DNA of 26,050 bases, from positions 1 through 26,050 of the forward strand of contig DCXP01000028.1 of assembly GCA_002327725.1 (NCBI GenBank), in the 5' to 3' direction. Source of the stretch: Proteobacteria bacterium UBA2133. GTDB lineage: Bacteria; Pseudomonadota; Gammaproteobacteria; Arenicellales; UBA868. The translations under genes were made by a program, and so were the position numbers. Below the pieces are notes generated by a model that was given only the letters and a program-made list of their open reading frames with translations, did no database searches and was not told the DNA's origin. Every line of letters begins with the position of its first letter. The first letter of the stretch is position 1. This document shows, in pieces, positions 1 to 8,470 of this stretch.

Positions 1-56
1 TCAACAGTGCGTGGTTAACTGGCTGTCCGACTCCTGGGACCGTACAGACGTGGTAC

Positions 57-132
<76 letters not shown>

Positions 133-144
133 GTAGATCCAGGC

Positions 145-218
<74 letters not shown>

Positions 219-309
219 CCAAAAGGTATTCGTTCCCGAAATGATTACCTGTCGTCATGGTTTTGCTGAACTGCCGTTACCGGCCCACCTGCCGCATCCA
301 CCAGTCGAC

Positions 310-394
310 TGGTGGAGGGGGGAGGATTCGAACCTCCGAAGGCTGAGCCAACAGATTTACAGTCTGCCCCCTTTGACCGCTCGGGAACCCCTCC
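310..394 (-). tRNA. tRNA-Tyr (anticodon GTA)
   Basis: Minus-strand class II tRNA of 85 nt with a long variable arm. Acceptor stem GGAGGGG pairs with CCCCTCC. The anticodon stem CAGA/TCTG encloses loop CTGTAAA, giving GTA. The T-loop is TTCGAAT, the discriminator is A and CCA is encoded. It is the promoter-proximal member of the Tyr-Gly-Thr block. Confidence 0.96.
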
Positions 395-407
395 GAAAAG
401 CGGGAAC

Positions 408-441
408 ATTAAACTTTCGCCAAATCTCGGAATCTGGTCAA
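408..441 (-). promoter_or_regulatory. Possible promoter of the tRNA-Tyr-Gly-Thr operon
   Basis: On the minus strand, upstream of tRNA-Tyr, a TTTAAT hexamer (complement of 408-413) is followed by a GC-rich stretch (GTTCCCGC). Such a discriminator is typical of stringently controlled stable-RNA promoters. A TTGACC hexamer (complement of 436-441) is a good -35 by sequence, but the spacing of 22 nt is too long for a standard sigma-70 pair. I am therefore confident of neither box as a pair; the position is plausible. Confidence 0.35.
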
Positions 442-795
442 TTAATCGTGGATGTCCGGATGGCGGGCCCGATCCCCAGGCCATCCAGGTCCCGGCGAAA
501 GATCGCCATTGCGTGCGCGGGGGCGCGATTCTACCTGAATCGAGGCTCCGGTGATAGTCCTTGAGTCAGACAGAATGGCGGTTTTACGCGAAAAAACCGC
601 AGAATCTGCCTATCGAGGCCGAAAACCGGCGCAAGGGCGTAATCAGAGAGAACAGAACCCCGTAGGGGACTGGATTCGAAGGCCGAACTTGCCCCGTCCG
701 GTTACAACTTTTCCCCGGAGGCTCACTGCCAGGGCGCTTGGGTTTTCCCGGTATTCGGGGCTACTATCCCGGGCCCACTCAGCCGGGCACCCCGA
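442..795. other. Intergenic region between divergent tRNA operon and glycosyltransferase
   Basis: No credible gene seen; short open frames here look like chance. The only structure noted is an 8-bp inverted repeat (GCGGTTTT/AAAACCGC, 578-585 and 593-600) with a 7-nt loop. It is not followed by a T-run, so it is not a convincing terminator. The region must hold the promoter of the plus-strand glycosyltransferase, but no clear -35/-10 pair was found. Confidence 0.5.
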
Positions 796-2328
796 ATGAT
801 CCTGGATTCCACAAACTGCAGCCGGATTTTCTGGCTCTTCGTCCTGATTCACGTACTGCTGTGGACGCTCGTGCCGAGCCTTGGCCGACACGAAATGGAC
901 ACAGACAGCATGATGCATTTTGCCTGGGGCCAGGAGTGGATGGGCTCCTACCACCTGCACCCGCCCGTGCTCCCCTGGGTGGTTGCGGGGTTTCTGAAAG
1001 TCGTCGGGGTCAGTAACTGGGCTTATAACCTGCTTACCCAGTTGAATTTTCTGGTGGCTTTTTACTGTATCTGGAGGCTCGCACGCGAGGTCCTGCCACC
1101 GGTCAGCGCATTGGCGGCGGTGTGCCTTCTCGAATTGTTGCCTTACTTCAGTTTCTTCAGCATGCGGCTCAACCACAGTTCGATGCTGATACCGATATGG
1201 GCTTTGACGATTCTGCTTGCCTACTTTGCGATTCAGCGTGGTCAATACCGCTACTGGATCGCCTTGGGAGTTATCGCCGGCATTGCCATGCTGACCAAGT
1301 ACTATTCGGCCGCCATGCTTCCGGGCATCGCGCTCTACCTGCTGGGGTTCGCAAAGGGCCGGGACACCTTGAAGACCGGCGGGCCGTATCTGTCGCTGAT
1401 GGTGTTCTTAATCATTATGGGCTGGCATCTGTGGTACGTTGACAACCACCAGGTCGGCACCGTCACCCACGTTGGCGACTATATCGCCTCGGACTTTTCA
1501 TCACGCATTAAAGCCATCCGGTTTCTGATCGCCCAGTTACTCTATCTGGTGCCGCTCCTGGGGGTTTTCTTCTTCGTGTTCTTTCGTAACCGGCCTAGAG
1601 CAGTCCCGGATACCCCGGAGGACTCTGTCAGCCGTCAAGGTCTTCCTTCCTTTATATACTGGATGTTTCTTTTTCCGCTCATCGGCACCGTCGCGGTGGG
1701 CTTTCTCGCCGGAATCGGCGCTTCCAGCCGCTGGGGCGGCCCGACACTGAACCTTGCCGGAATCGTCCTGCTTCTGTACTGGCCGCTGGCAACGGATTCA
1801 CCCGCAAGGAAACAACTGATCCGGGCCGCTTTTGCATGGCTTGTTTTTCTCCCACCCATGCTCCTTTTAAGCGGTCTGGTGGCTTCCGGTCACGATATGT
1901 ACCGTTTTCCCGGCAAGGAACTCGGCCGTGAGATCACCACGATGTGGCGTGACGCCTTCCAGACACCGCTTCGGATCGTGGGCGGCGGTCACGACGCTCC
2001 TGACAGCATTGCTTTTCACTCCCCGGATCATCCGTCGGTGCTTCAGCACCTCAGTCACGAGTGGAGTCCATGGATCAGCAAAGCGGATATTGCCCGGGAC
2101 GGGATTGCCGTGATCTGTCTGGAATCCGATACCCGATGCGCAAAAAACGCGAAGGCCCTTTTCCCAGGCCATACGTTGGCTGCGCTCGCGGTGAAAGCCG
2201 AGCCCGGGTTGTTTTTCCCCGGCAGTGAACGACACTTCCTCTACTTCTTCGTGCCCCCGGACTCAAAGGAAGTGGATCTTGAAAAGATAGAACCGCTGCC
2301 GATGCGGGCAGACCAGCAGTCCGAATGA
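796..2328 (+). CDS. GT39/ArnT-like polyprenyl-phosphate glycosyltransferase, integral membrane
   Basis: A 510-residue inner-membrane protein. The layout is that of the ArnT/PMT (GT39/GT83) superfamily, which moves sugars or aminosugars from lipid-phosphate donors to lipid A, glycans or proteins on the periplasmic side. The first transmembrane helix (about residues 11-29) is followed by a loop with acidic residues (HEMDTDS, about 32-38) and the family's aromatic/His-Pro-Pro motif (YHLHPPVLPW, about 52-61). About ten further hydrophobic helices follow to roughly residue 370, then a soluble C-terminal domain of about 140 residues. The start at 796 keeps helix 1 intact; no strong ribosome-binding site precedes it. 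It stands alone and converges on the CHAT gene. The substrate cannot be told from sequence. Confidence 0.82.
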   Translation: MILDSTNCSRIFWLFVLIHVLLWTLVPSLGRHEMDTDSMMHFAWGQEWMGSYHLHPPVLPWVVAGFLKVVGVSNWAYNLLTQLNFLVAFYCIWRLAREVLPPVSALAAVCLLELLPYFSFFSMRLNHSSMLIPIWALTILLAYFAIQRGQYRYWIALGVIAGIAMLTKYYSAAMLPGIALYLLGFAKGRDTLKTGGPYLSLMVFLIIMGWHLWYVDNHQVGTVTHVGDYIASDFSSRIKAIRFLIAQLLYLVPLLGVFFFVFFRNRPRAVPDTPEDSVSRQGLPSFIYWMFLFPLIGTVAVGFLAGIGASSRWGGPTLNLAGIVLLLYWPLATDSPARKQLIRAAFAWLVFLPPMLLLSGLVASGHDMYRFPGKELGREITTMWRDAFQTPLRIVGGGHDAPDSIAFHSPDHPSVLQHLSHEWSPWISKADIARDGIAVICLESDTRCAKNAKALFPGHTLAALAVKAEPGLFFPGSERHFLYFFVPPDSKEVDLEKIEPLPMRADQQSE

Positions 2329-2530
2329 CGCTCGGGGTGAAAATCAGTCAGCGGGACCTGTCTGATCGACCTTCATGAAGTTCCGTCTATCCCCGAGGCT
2401 GAGCGGATTGGCAAGCGCAGTTTCGGCCGTCCCTCGTACACCACTTAAAAGCCAGGCGGGAAATTCTTCTGCAGGCTGAGCCGCGGCGGGCACGCAGGGT
2501 CAGGTCAAAGGTCGGCATCACGGTGTGTGA

Positions 2531-5500
2531 TCAGTCCACTGAACCTTTGCCGACAATCGTAAAGGGTGCCCAGAAAATGGGATGGGCATAGGAAAACACG
2601 GTCTGAGCCCTGTCCGGATCGACGTAACCCGGCCCGTCGATCATTTCGATCATTGCCCGCCGCAGGAGTTCGGCTCGACCCAGTTCAGGAGCGCGCATCT
2701 GCTTCCTGAACAACGTCGTGGTCAGGAGTCGGGCAGAGGTGGTCTCGACCGGCCAGTTGCTGACGAGCAGCGACCGGGCACCGGCATAGAAAAACGCCCG
2801 GCCGAGCCCCGATATGGCTTCTGCCCCTGCCCCGTCGCCGGCACCGCTGTTGCAGGCCGACAGCACCAGCCAGTCGGCATCCAGCCGCAGGCCCAGCACC
2901 TCGCCCATGGTCAGAAGGCCATCCTGGTGCCCGCCGGTGACCTGGGGCGCCGATAGCGCCAGCGCAGGTTGCACCAGGCCGTCAAGATCACCAGGCATCA
3001 GGCCGTGGGTTGCGAATGCCACGACCTTGTAAGCCGCCAGGTCCATGGCCTTGACTTGTGCTTCGCTCGCCGCTTTGCCGAAGAACACATCACGGTTGGG
3101 ATCTGCGCCGAGGGCCTCGGCGATCTGACTGACCTCCTCGCGGGTATCCGGCAGCGGCGGCAGAGCCGAAAGGCCCGCGCTTGTCTGTTTCTCGATCGTC
3201 TCGACCTTGGTCAGCCCGCGCAGCCGCACCGGAACATCCGCTACCCCGGGTGCGGCAGGCCGGCCGCTCCCGGCCTCGTTACCGATCGCCGATGCGATCT
3301 CGATCGAGTTCGGGGAAAACACCGGATCTGCAAACCCGGCAAACCATCGCCGCTCTGCCGCGCCGGGCGGCATACGCCGCAGCGTTCCCAGAGACGACAC
3401 CGTCGGCAGCATCGTCATGCTGTGCTCACGTACCAGCCACGGTATCTCCCGGTACTCCGAGAACAACGGCTGGCGGGCGGGTGGCTGCGCAACAGGGCGG
3501 GTTGGGAAAAGTGCAAATGGCAGCTGGCCCAGAACCCGGTGGGGCACGACCACGAGGTGTTGATGCGGCCCCCAGGTCGATGCAAGGGGTGCCAGCAACC
3601 GCGCGTACAATGCATGAGCCGCCGCCAGGTCAAACGGCGGAATCTCGCCGAGCGTGGCAGCCCTCGGGTTGAGGGACGCCCTGACCCGGTCAACCTTCTT
3701 CTTGATCTCCTCGAAGCCCAGCGCGACGGCCGAGAATGCAGGCGGTCCGGTCTTCGGAATCGCCCAGACGAAGGCGCGCTGCTGCCCGACAAAAACGGAC
3801 AGTAAGGCCTCGTTATCCAGCAGGTGGGATTGCGCGGTTTCAAGACCCGGCGACTCGGGATTCACCAGTGCAGCATATTCGGGGAACCTCACCCCAATGG
3901 TTTTCACCAATACCGTCCGGGCATTGCGGAGCCGGTCAATGCGGCTTTGCAGGTTGCCGATGATCCGCGCATCCTGTTCATCTGCGGGTTGGGCGATATG
4001 CTCCGCTAGCAATCCGTAGAGCGCGCCGATCTGGTGAACCGCATCCTGCTCGCGCCGTACCAGTTCCGCCGACTCCCGGTCCTTGGCGGCCGCACGGGCC
4101 GCACTCTTATTGAGCGCAGCCTCCACGGCTCTGCCTCGCGCCTTATCCGCCAACTGAAAAGACCGGGACAGGTATGCATCAGCGTCATCTCCGTCAGGAT
4201 CCTGCAGGTACAGATCGGCCAGCAGTCCGATGTAGCCCTCGAGAATCAGTGCCAGGCGCTGCTCGTATACCGTGCCCAGGTTGCCTGCTGAACGCCGCGA
4301 GCGATTGAGCAGGACCGGGACCGCTGCCTGGTAGTGACCCAGCGCCCTGTTCCTGTCGCCACCTGCCTGCAGCACCAGAGCATACAGGGCTCCCAGCTGG
4401 GCGGTCTCCTGATGCACATCGCCAAGGCTACGGCGCTTGGCTTCATAGGCGGCAGCCAGAACCTTGCGGGCCTGACCGGCCTCACCGGTATTCAGCAGTG
4501 TCAATGCATAACCCGGGTCCTGCTCAAGCAGGTGCAACCGGGATGCCGTGTCGTCGGCCAACCCGGCCTCAATCATGGTGTACATCCGGCTTGCCCCGTC
4601 CCAGTCGCGCTGCAGGATTGCGACATCGACCAGCAGCCGCCGTGTCGCCTGAAGTGATACTGAGCCGGGCGGCGCCGCGATGGTCTGCCAGATCTCAAGG
4701 GTCGTTTGCGCCAGAGTCGCGGCATCGTCAAAGCGGCCCTGCTCCAGCAGTGCCCGCGCAAGCCCGGTGGTCGCATCAGCGGTCACATTCGAATAGCGTC
4801 CGAACCCCTGCACTGACTCTGCGATCATCTCCCGCCAGTTGATCTCGGCCTCTACCGACCGCCCCTGGCGGATCAGGTTGTTACCCAACTTCTGCAGATA
4901 CCAGAGATAGACCCTGAGATTGAGCTTGGGAATCAGATGACTCTCCTGGTTCGGCGCATCCTTGTGCCGGCGAAAATTCTCGATGGCCTTGCGGTGCAGA
5001 ACCTCTGCTTCTTCGAGCTTTCCTGAAGTCGATAGCAGCATCGCTTCGGTGGAATAGATCTGGCTCTGTATCTCGTCCCATACCGCGACTGGCCAGAACC
5101 TGCGATTTTCAGCCTCCTGCGCCCAGCTTGCTTTTGCTTTTCGCAACGACTGCTCGGCTTTGTCGAGGTCGTCCCGGAACAGGTGATACTCGGTGAGAAG
5201 GATGTAATTGATCAGCTGCTCTGATTCGGGGTATTCCGATTGCGCCGCGACGGTTACCGCCTCGTCGACCAGCGCCTTGGCTCTTGGCAGGGAACCGATC
5301 TGCCATTCGATACTTGCGGCATTGGTCAGGACCCGGCCGAATACCTCTGCCCGGGTGCTTCCGGCGCCGAAGCTTTCCCGCCCCCGCGCAACGGCGATCT
5401 GGAGATCCGCAATCTGCTGACCCGAGCGGCCGACCAGCTGCGCGGCATCGGCCCGCAGCCGATAGAATTCGAAGAGTACGCCCGGATCGGTCGCATCCGG

Positions 5501-5848
5501 AGGCCGCGCATCGGCCCTGGCCCGAAGTCGCTCGATCTCGGCCAGGCTTTCCTCGCGTCTACCGTCAAGCACAGCCGTGATGTCCCGGATAGTCCGCGGT
5601 GGCGGCACCAATCCCGTATCGGCGAGGTCTGCTGCGATTGTTCTGGCCGCTTCCACCGAGATGGCGGTCGGCGTACTCATATCCGCATCCCCTGCCCGCC
5701 CTGCTGCGAGAAGCGGCCCGGAAACCGCCAGAAACCAAGCGAGACTGAGCGTTACAACAATCCGTGTTGGCTGTTGTTCTGCATCCTCAGGTAGACCTGC
5801 AGAACAGAACCCGCGCGATGTGTTATTGGGCCGGTTCGGTTTGGGCAT
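2531..5848 (-). CDS. TPR-CHAT protein (caspase-like peptidase domain), probably exported
   Basis: A protein of 1105 residues from the ATG at 5848. That start has AAGG eight bases upstream; a GTG six codons earlier (5866) is the alternative. A hydrophobic segment at about residues 30-50, preceded by Arg and ending in small residues, looks like a signal peptide with an unusually long n-region. Residues from about 120 to 570 carry helical tetratricopeptide-type repeats (for example SGKLEEAEVLHRKAIENF and EQGRFDDAATLAQTTLEIW). The last 400 or so residues form a CHAT domain. Its catalytic dyad is visible: His in FATHGL (about 948) and Cys in LVLSACNSG (about 999), followed by the usual AGARSLLVSNWPV segment. 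CHAT proteases are clan CD cysteine peptidases related to caspases; most are cytoplasmic, so an export signal is notable. No partner gene is adjacent. The substrate is unknown. Confidence 0.85.
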   Translation of the reverse strand: MPKPNRPNNTSRGFCSAGLPEDAEQQPTRIVVTLSLAWFLAVSGPLLAAGRAGDADMSTPTAISVEAARTIAADLADTGLVPPPRTIRDITAVLDGRREESLAEIERLRARADARPPDATDPGVLFEFYRLRADAAQLVGRSGQQIADLQIAVARGRESFGAGSTRAEVFGRVLTNAASIEWQIGSLPRAKALVDEAVTVAAQSEYPESEQLINYILLTEYHLFRDDLDKAEQSLRKAKASWAQEAENRRFWPVAVWDEIQSQIYSTEAMLLSTSGKLEEAEVLHRKAIENFRRHKDAPNQESHLIPKLNLRVYLWYLQKLGNNLIRQGRSVEAEINWREMIAESVQGFGRYSNVTADATTGLARALLEQGRFDDAATLAQTTLEIWQTIAAPPGSVSLQATRRLLVDVAILQRDWDGASRMYTMIEAGLADDTASRLHLLEQDPGYALTLLNTGEAGQARKVLAAAYEAKRRSLGDVHQETAQLGALYALVLQAGGDRNRALGHYQAAVPVLLNRSRRSAGNLGTVYEQRLALILEGYIGLLADLYLQDPDGDDADAYLSRSFQLADKARGRAVEAALNKSAARAAAKDRESAELVRREQDAVHQIGALYGLLAEHIAQPADEQDARIIGNLQSRIDRLRNARTVLVKTIGVRFPEYAALVNPESPGLETAQSHLLDNEALLSVFVGQQRAFVWAIPKTGPPAFSAVALGFEEIKKKVDRVRASLNPRAATLGEIPPFDLAAAHALYARLLAPLASTWGPHQHLVVVPHRVLGQLPFALFPTRPVAQPPARQPLFSEYREIPWLVREHSMTMLPTVSSLGTLRRMPPGAAERRWFAGFADPVFSPNSIEIASAIGNEAGSGRPAAPGVADVPVRLRGLTKVETIEKQTSAGLSALPPLPDTREEVSQIAEALGADPNRDVFFGKAASEAQVKAMDLAAYKVVAFATHGLMPGDLDGLVQPALALSAPQVTGGHQDGLLTMGEVLGLRLDADWLVLSACNSGAGDGAGAEAISGLGRAFFYAGARSLLVSNWPVETTSARLLTTTLFRKQMRAPELGRAELLRRAMIEMIDGPGYVDPDRAQTVFSYAHPIFWAPFTIVGKGSVD

Positions 5849-6050
5849 GCTCAGCACCTTGACCACGGTTGCCCATCGGGCTTCCCGTCTTCAAGTATAA
5901 AGACAATAAACGGGCTTTTCCCCCGATCCGGCGCTGATGTTCCGGTATGGGCCCGCCTGCTCACCCCCTGAGCTTCAGAATGCCCCCGGAAACCCTGCCT
6001 CGGGCTGGCTGTGATCGGCCCTTGCTGAAAAGCGATCTAACCGATACCTC

Positions 6051-6395
6051 TTACCGGGCCGCAGGGGTAACGGATACGGGCAGCTCCACGCCTCCTTGTT
6101 CTTTCGATATAAGGATGGGTTTCAGGGTTGGCCATAGAGTAATCGGTTGGGCAAATTCACCGGTCGCCGTAAACTTCCGAATCCGATCGTTAGCCGTATC
6201 GGCTACGTAAACGTCGCCGAACGGGTCCACAGTTACCCGTAGGGACTGTGAAATCGGGCGTTATCTGCCGACCCTAAGGCCTTCCCCTTTTCCCCCATGA
6301 ATCTGTAAAGGAAAGTGCCAGGGCATCGGCTGCGCCGAGCGGCATGGCACAAACTGCAGCCAGGGTGACGGGTGACAGTGCACCACAGGCCGAGC
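6051..6395 (-). pseudogene. Frameshifted NHL-repeat (beta-propeller) protein gene
   Basis: Three minus-strand frames join into one sensible protein start. Frame 1 (about 6395-6290) reads a signal-peptide-like stretch (LSPVTLAAVCAMPLGAADA) and then ALSFTDSWG. Frame 2 continues EKGKALGSADNARFHSPYG (to about 6239). Frame 3 continues VTVDPFGDVYVADTANDRIR, KFTATGEF and ends at a TAA (6051-6053). Together they form a textbook NHL repeat. Both frame changes fall in G-runs on the coding strand (plus-strand C-runs 6292-6296 and 6236-6238), and each would be repaired by one extra G. The gene is either a decaying exported beta-propeller protein or intact but mis-sequenced. Even repaired it would hold only about one repeat, so it is also short for the family. 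The start codon is not evident. Confidence 0.62.
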
Positions 6396-6672
6396 ATGGC
6401 CAAGCCCCTTCGGTATGCGATGAATAATGAGTGCGTGCTTGCGGCACAGGTTTGGAAGATGCCTTCGCTATCGGCCAGAGCGCCTGAAAGTTGGCCTCGC
6501 GCCAGTATGCAGTAACCGTCGCATTCACAATGACGACCGGAAAAGCAGGATGACGGGGAGTCACTGGCCGCACTATGAGCGCCATCTCATCTTCGGATGG
6601 CAGGTCGTTACGAAAGCACGCGAGGAACTGATACACTCGATGCGCTCCGCGTAATACCGCCATGTAAAACCG
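6396..6672. other. Intergenic region upstream of EthD gene
   Basis: Open frames on both strands show no recognisable family. A plus-strand frame opening at an ATG near 6422 runs only about 30 codons. The stretch probably holds the promoter of the EthD gene and any upstream part of the broken NHL gene, but no clear promoter boxes were identified. Confidence 0.4.
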
Positions 6673-6683
6673 AAGGAGGACCT

Positions 6684-6992
6684 ATGCCTGTCTCATTGCA
6701 AGTGCTTTACCCCGTAGGGGAAGGCACCCATTTCGATCATGATTACTACGCCAATACGCATTTCGCGATCGTTGACGACTGTGCCGGCGAGCACATCCAG
6801 AGTCGCGTCGTGACCAAGGGCAACGCAGGCGGGCCCGATGCACCCCCCGGTTATCACGCTATTGCGACGATTCTCTTTGCCGACCAGGCCGCAATGGATG
6901 CGGCGATGCCGAAACTGGGGCCTGCGATTGAAGACATCCCCAACTTCACCAATGTCCAGCCTGAGATGCTGATCGGGGAAGTGACGGCCTGA
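6684..6992 (+). CDS. EthD family protein
   Basis: A 102-residue protein with a consensus Shine-Dalgarno (AAGGAGGA, 6673-6680) just before the ATG. A longer open frame begins at 6597, but this ribosome-binding site fixes the start at 6684. The sequence matches the EthD family of small dimeric alpha+beta barrel proteins: an opening VLYPVGEGTHFDHDYYANTH, a central PPGYHAIATILFAD strand, and the closing IPNFTNVQPEMLIGEV. EthD was named from a cluster for ethyl tert-butyl ether degradation, and related proteins act as small reductase- or oxygenase-like factors. The biochemical role here is unknown. No linked monooxygenase gene is adjacent, and it appears monocistronic. Confidence 0.85.
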   Translation: MPVSLQVLYPVGEGTHFDHDYYANTHFAIVDDCAGEHIQSRVVTKGNAGGPDAPPGYHAIATILFADQAAMDAAMPKLGPAIEDIPNFTNVQPEMLIGEVTA

Positions 6993-7059
6993 GCGCGCAT
7001 CCGCCGCCGGTTTGGTTACGATTCAGCCCGTCCGGGAAAAAACAAGATACCGAAAGCAG

Positions 7060-7136
7060 ATGAAGAAAAAGGCCTCGTGCATCTTGCACTCACGATTATC
7101 GTCGTCGCCATCCTGTATTTCTGGCTGGCGCCGTAA
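7060..7136 (+). pseudogene. Possible 25-residue single-pass membrane protein, broken by one base in an A-run
   Basis: From GGC at 7071 the plus strand reads GLVHLALTIIVVAILYFWLAP and then TAA (7134-7136), an ideal transmembrane helix with a tidy stop. In its own frame there is no start codon upstream. An ATG at 7060 begins MKK in a frame one base away, separated by a run of five A (7066-7070). One extra A would give MKKKGLVH... as an intact 25-residue membrane peptide. Either the gene is broken, the assembly dropped an A, or the frame is a chance one. No family is recognised and the ribosome-binding site is weak. Confidence 0.35.
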
Positions 7137-7213
7137 GGCACGCCTGAAAGCAAAACGTGCCCTCAGATCGGCAGACCGGGCGGCAAACAGCCCCCGGTCT
7201 GCCGAGTGAAGGA

Positions 7214-7546
7214 TCAACCCCCCGGAGGGGTGTACGACAATTCCGCGGCCTTTTCCATGGCCGACACCGCTTCTTCAGACGTCAGCAGTTTGACCATGTT
7301 CATCGACTGCACAATCCCTGAGGCACAGACCAGCATGGTCAGTGCCTCAAGATCCGTGTCGTTATCTTCAGGCATGCTGGTCACGATGTAGAGTGTGTTG
7401 CTACCCACACCAAACCAGTAGTGTTCCACTTCGGCACCGATCGCCTTGAAAAGCGGTGCCGTTGCGGCCTTGCGGTCCTGGGGGTTGGCGATCAGACTGC
7501 CGCAGGTTTCTCCTTTTATTTCCAGTATCGCGAGGTATCGTGCCAT
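7214..7546 (-). CDS. GYD domain-containing protein
   Basis: A 110-residue soluble protein starting at the ATG complementary to 7544-7546, preceded by GGAG at good spacing. It resembles the GYD family (small dimeric ferredoxin-like proteins of unknown function). It opens ARYLAILEIKGET, has the central segment AEVEHYWFGVGSNTLYIVTS, and then a helix with acidic and Ala residues through LEALTMLVCASGIVQSMNMV. It is transcribed away from the cupin gene and stands alone. It is the second of three unrelated small alpha+beta barrel type proteins in this window (with EthD and DUF1330). Confidence 0.75.
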   Translation of the reverse strand: MARYLAILEIKGETCGSLIANPQDRKAATAPLFKAIGAEVEHYWFGVGSNTLYIVTSMPEDNDTDLEALTMLVCASGIVQSMNMVKLLTSEEAVSAMEKAAELSYTPPGG

Positions 7547-7614
7547 GACTTTTCTCCGTTATGGTTTCAGGGCTTTCAATCATAACGGAGCCGGAATTAA
7601 AGACGGATAACCGC

Positions 7615-7947
7615 TTAAAGACAGAACGTTCTGGTCAGTCCGCCGTCGGAGAAGATGTAATAGATGCGATGAAAGCAGTTCTGAGGGACCGGGGATTCCG
7701 CCTCGGGCTGGTTTTCGGCCTGTGATTCCGACTGGCTGCCGCCACCCCCCGACGGCAGTGCCGCGCCACTCCCCTCTTCGCCGCTGTCAGCAGCGCTGTC
7801 CGACCCGTCGGCATCCCCGGAATCAGCATCACTGTCCGATGAGTCATCTGAAGTCTCCCCGTAGGCAGCACTTTCAGAGACAGAGTATTCTTCATCCTGG
7901 CCCTCGGTAACCGGGCAATCGGTATCTTCCGATTCCGCTTGATGGCC
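7615..7947 (-). pseudogene. Open frame of 110 codons without a start codon, acidic Ser/Asp/Glu/Gly-rich
   Basis: On the minus strand an uninterrupted frame runs from just after a TAA (complement of 7948-7950) to a TAA at 7615-7617. Its product is strikingly biased: segments such as TSDDSSDSDADSGDADGSDS and a PSGGGGSQSESQAENQ linker, then a less biased tail RIYYIFSDGGLTRTFCL. There is no ATG, GTG or TTG in the first half, so as it stands it cannot be a normal gene. A frameshift near 7945, a lost 5' end, or a non-coding origin are all possible. The composition resembles a disordered linker of a secreted or surface protein. It overlaps in antisense a possible methyltransferase tail at 7911-8027. 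Confidence 0.4.
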
Positions 7948-8027
7948 TTAAGGATTACGAGCAGACAGACGGCGTCTACATGAACGGCGCCTGCTGGCTG
8001 ATCTCGGCGAGGACGCCACCCGAATAA
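7911..8027 (+). pseudogene. Possible C-terminal remnant of a SAM-dependent methyltransferase
   Basis: A 38-codon plus-strand frame after a TAA reads IPLDGLKDYEQTDGVYMNGA followed by CWLISARTPPE and a stop, 10 bases before the cupin gene. The closing pattern (YM-x-x-ACWLI-x-A) recalls the last beta strand of class I methyltransferases. There is no start codon near its beginning. The antisense frame (7615-7947) overlaps part of it, and at most one of the two is likely real in the overlap. This is a tentative family guess from a short stretch. Confidence 0.25.
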
Positions 8028-8037
8028 GGAACAAAAA

Positions 8038-8415
8038 ATGAATCAGAAAGCCTTTATCACGGCACTCGAAGACGTTCCCTGGGCCAAGTCAGAACATAAT
8101 CCCGGTCTTCAGTACAAGCTCCTGATTGACGCTTCACGCGCGGCGACTGACGGTTTCAGTTTCGGGATACTGAAACTTGAGCCCGGTGCCGTGCTTTGCC
8201 CGCATCGTCACGATCCGCAGGAGAGTTACTTTATTCTTGAGGGCGAGGGCCTCATGCACCTCAATGATGCCGAGCAGGAGGTGGGCCCCGGGTCTGTGGT
8301 CTATGTTCCCCGCGCACACCTGCATGGCATTAACAATACCGGGTCCGAGCCGCTCGTTTTTATCTGGACATTCCCGACAGATACCTGGTCGGAGGTGGAG
8401 TACCACTACCGGTAA
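8038..8415 (+). CDS. Single-domain cupin protein
   Basis: A 125-residue protein with AAGGAA upstream of the ATG. Both cupin motifs are present. Motif 1 is LCPHRHDPQESYFILEGEG (about residues 54-72), giving the His, His and Glu metal ligands. Motif 2 is PGSVVYVPRAHLHGINNTG (about 84-102), with the last His ligand. It therefore probably binds a divalent metal in one beta-barrel and could be a small dioxygenase, isomerase or sensor; the substrate is unknown. The truncated SnoaL-like frame follows downstream. Confidence 0.88.
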   Translation: MNQKAFITALEDVPWAKSEHNPGLQYKLLIDASRAATDGFSFGILKLEPGAVLCPHRHDPQESYFILEGEGLMHLNDAEQEVGPGSVVYVPRAHLHGINNTGSEPLVFIWTFPTDTWSEVEYHYR

Positions 8416-8470
8416 TGAAACCTTGTTTTGGATTGATGCCGGTACGGGTGATGAGGTGCCATTGGGCCCT

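Noticed and set aside
578..600. 8-bp inverted repeat GCGGTTTT/AAAACCGC as a terminator.
   Set aside because: No gene ends upstream on the plus strand and no T-run follows in either direction that would fit a terminator.
660..690. GGGGACTGGATTCGAAGG resembles the 5' end of tmRNA or a tRNA T-arm.
   Set aside because: No partner strand, tag reading frame or acceptor stem follows; treated as chance.
643..1245. 200-codon minus-strand frame overlapping the start of the glycosyltransferase.
   Set aside because: The opposite strand has clear transmembrane helices and the HPP motif; this frame has no recognisable features.
2969..3805. Long plus-strand open frame (278 codons) opposite the CHAT gene.
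   Set aside because: The product is Arg/Gly/Pro/His-rich without domain features, and lies wholly antisense to a well-supported CHAT coding region; a typical GC-rich shadow frame.
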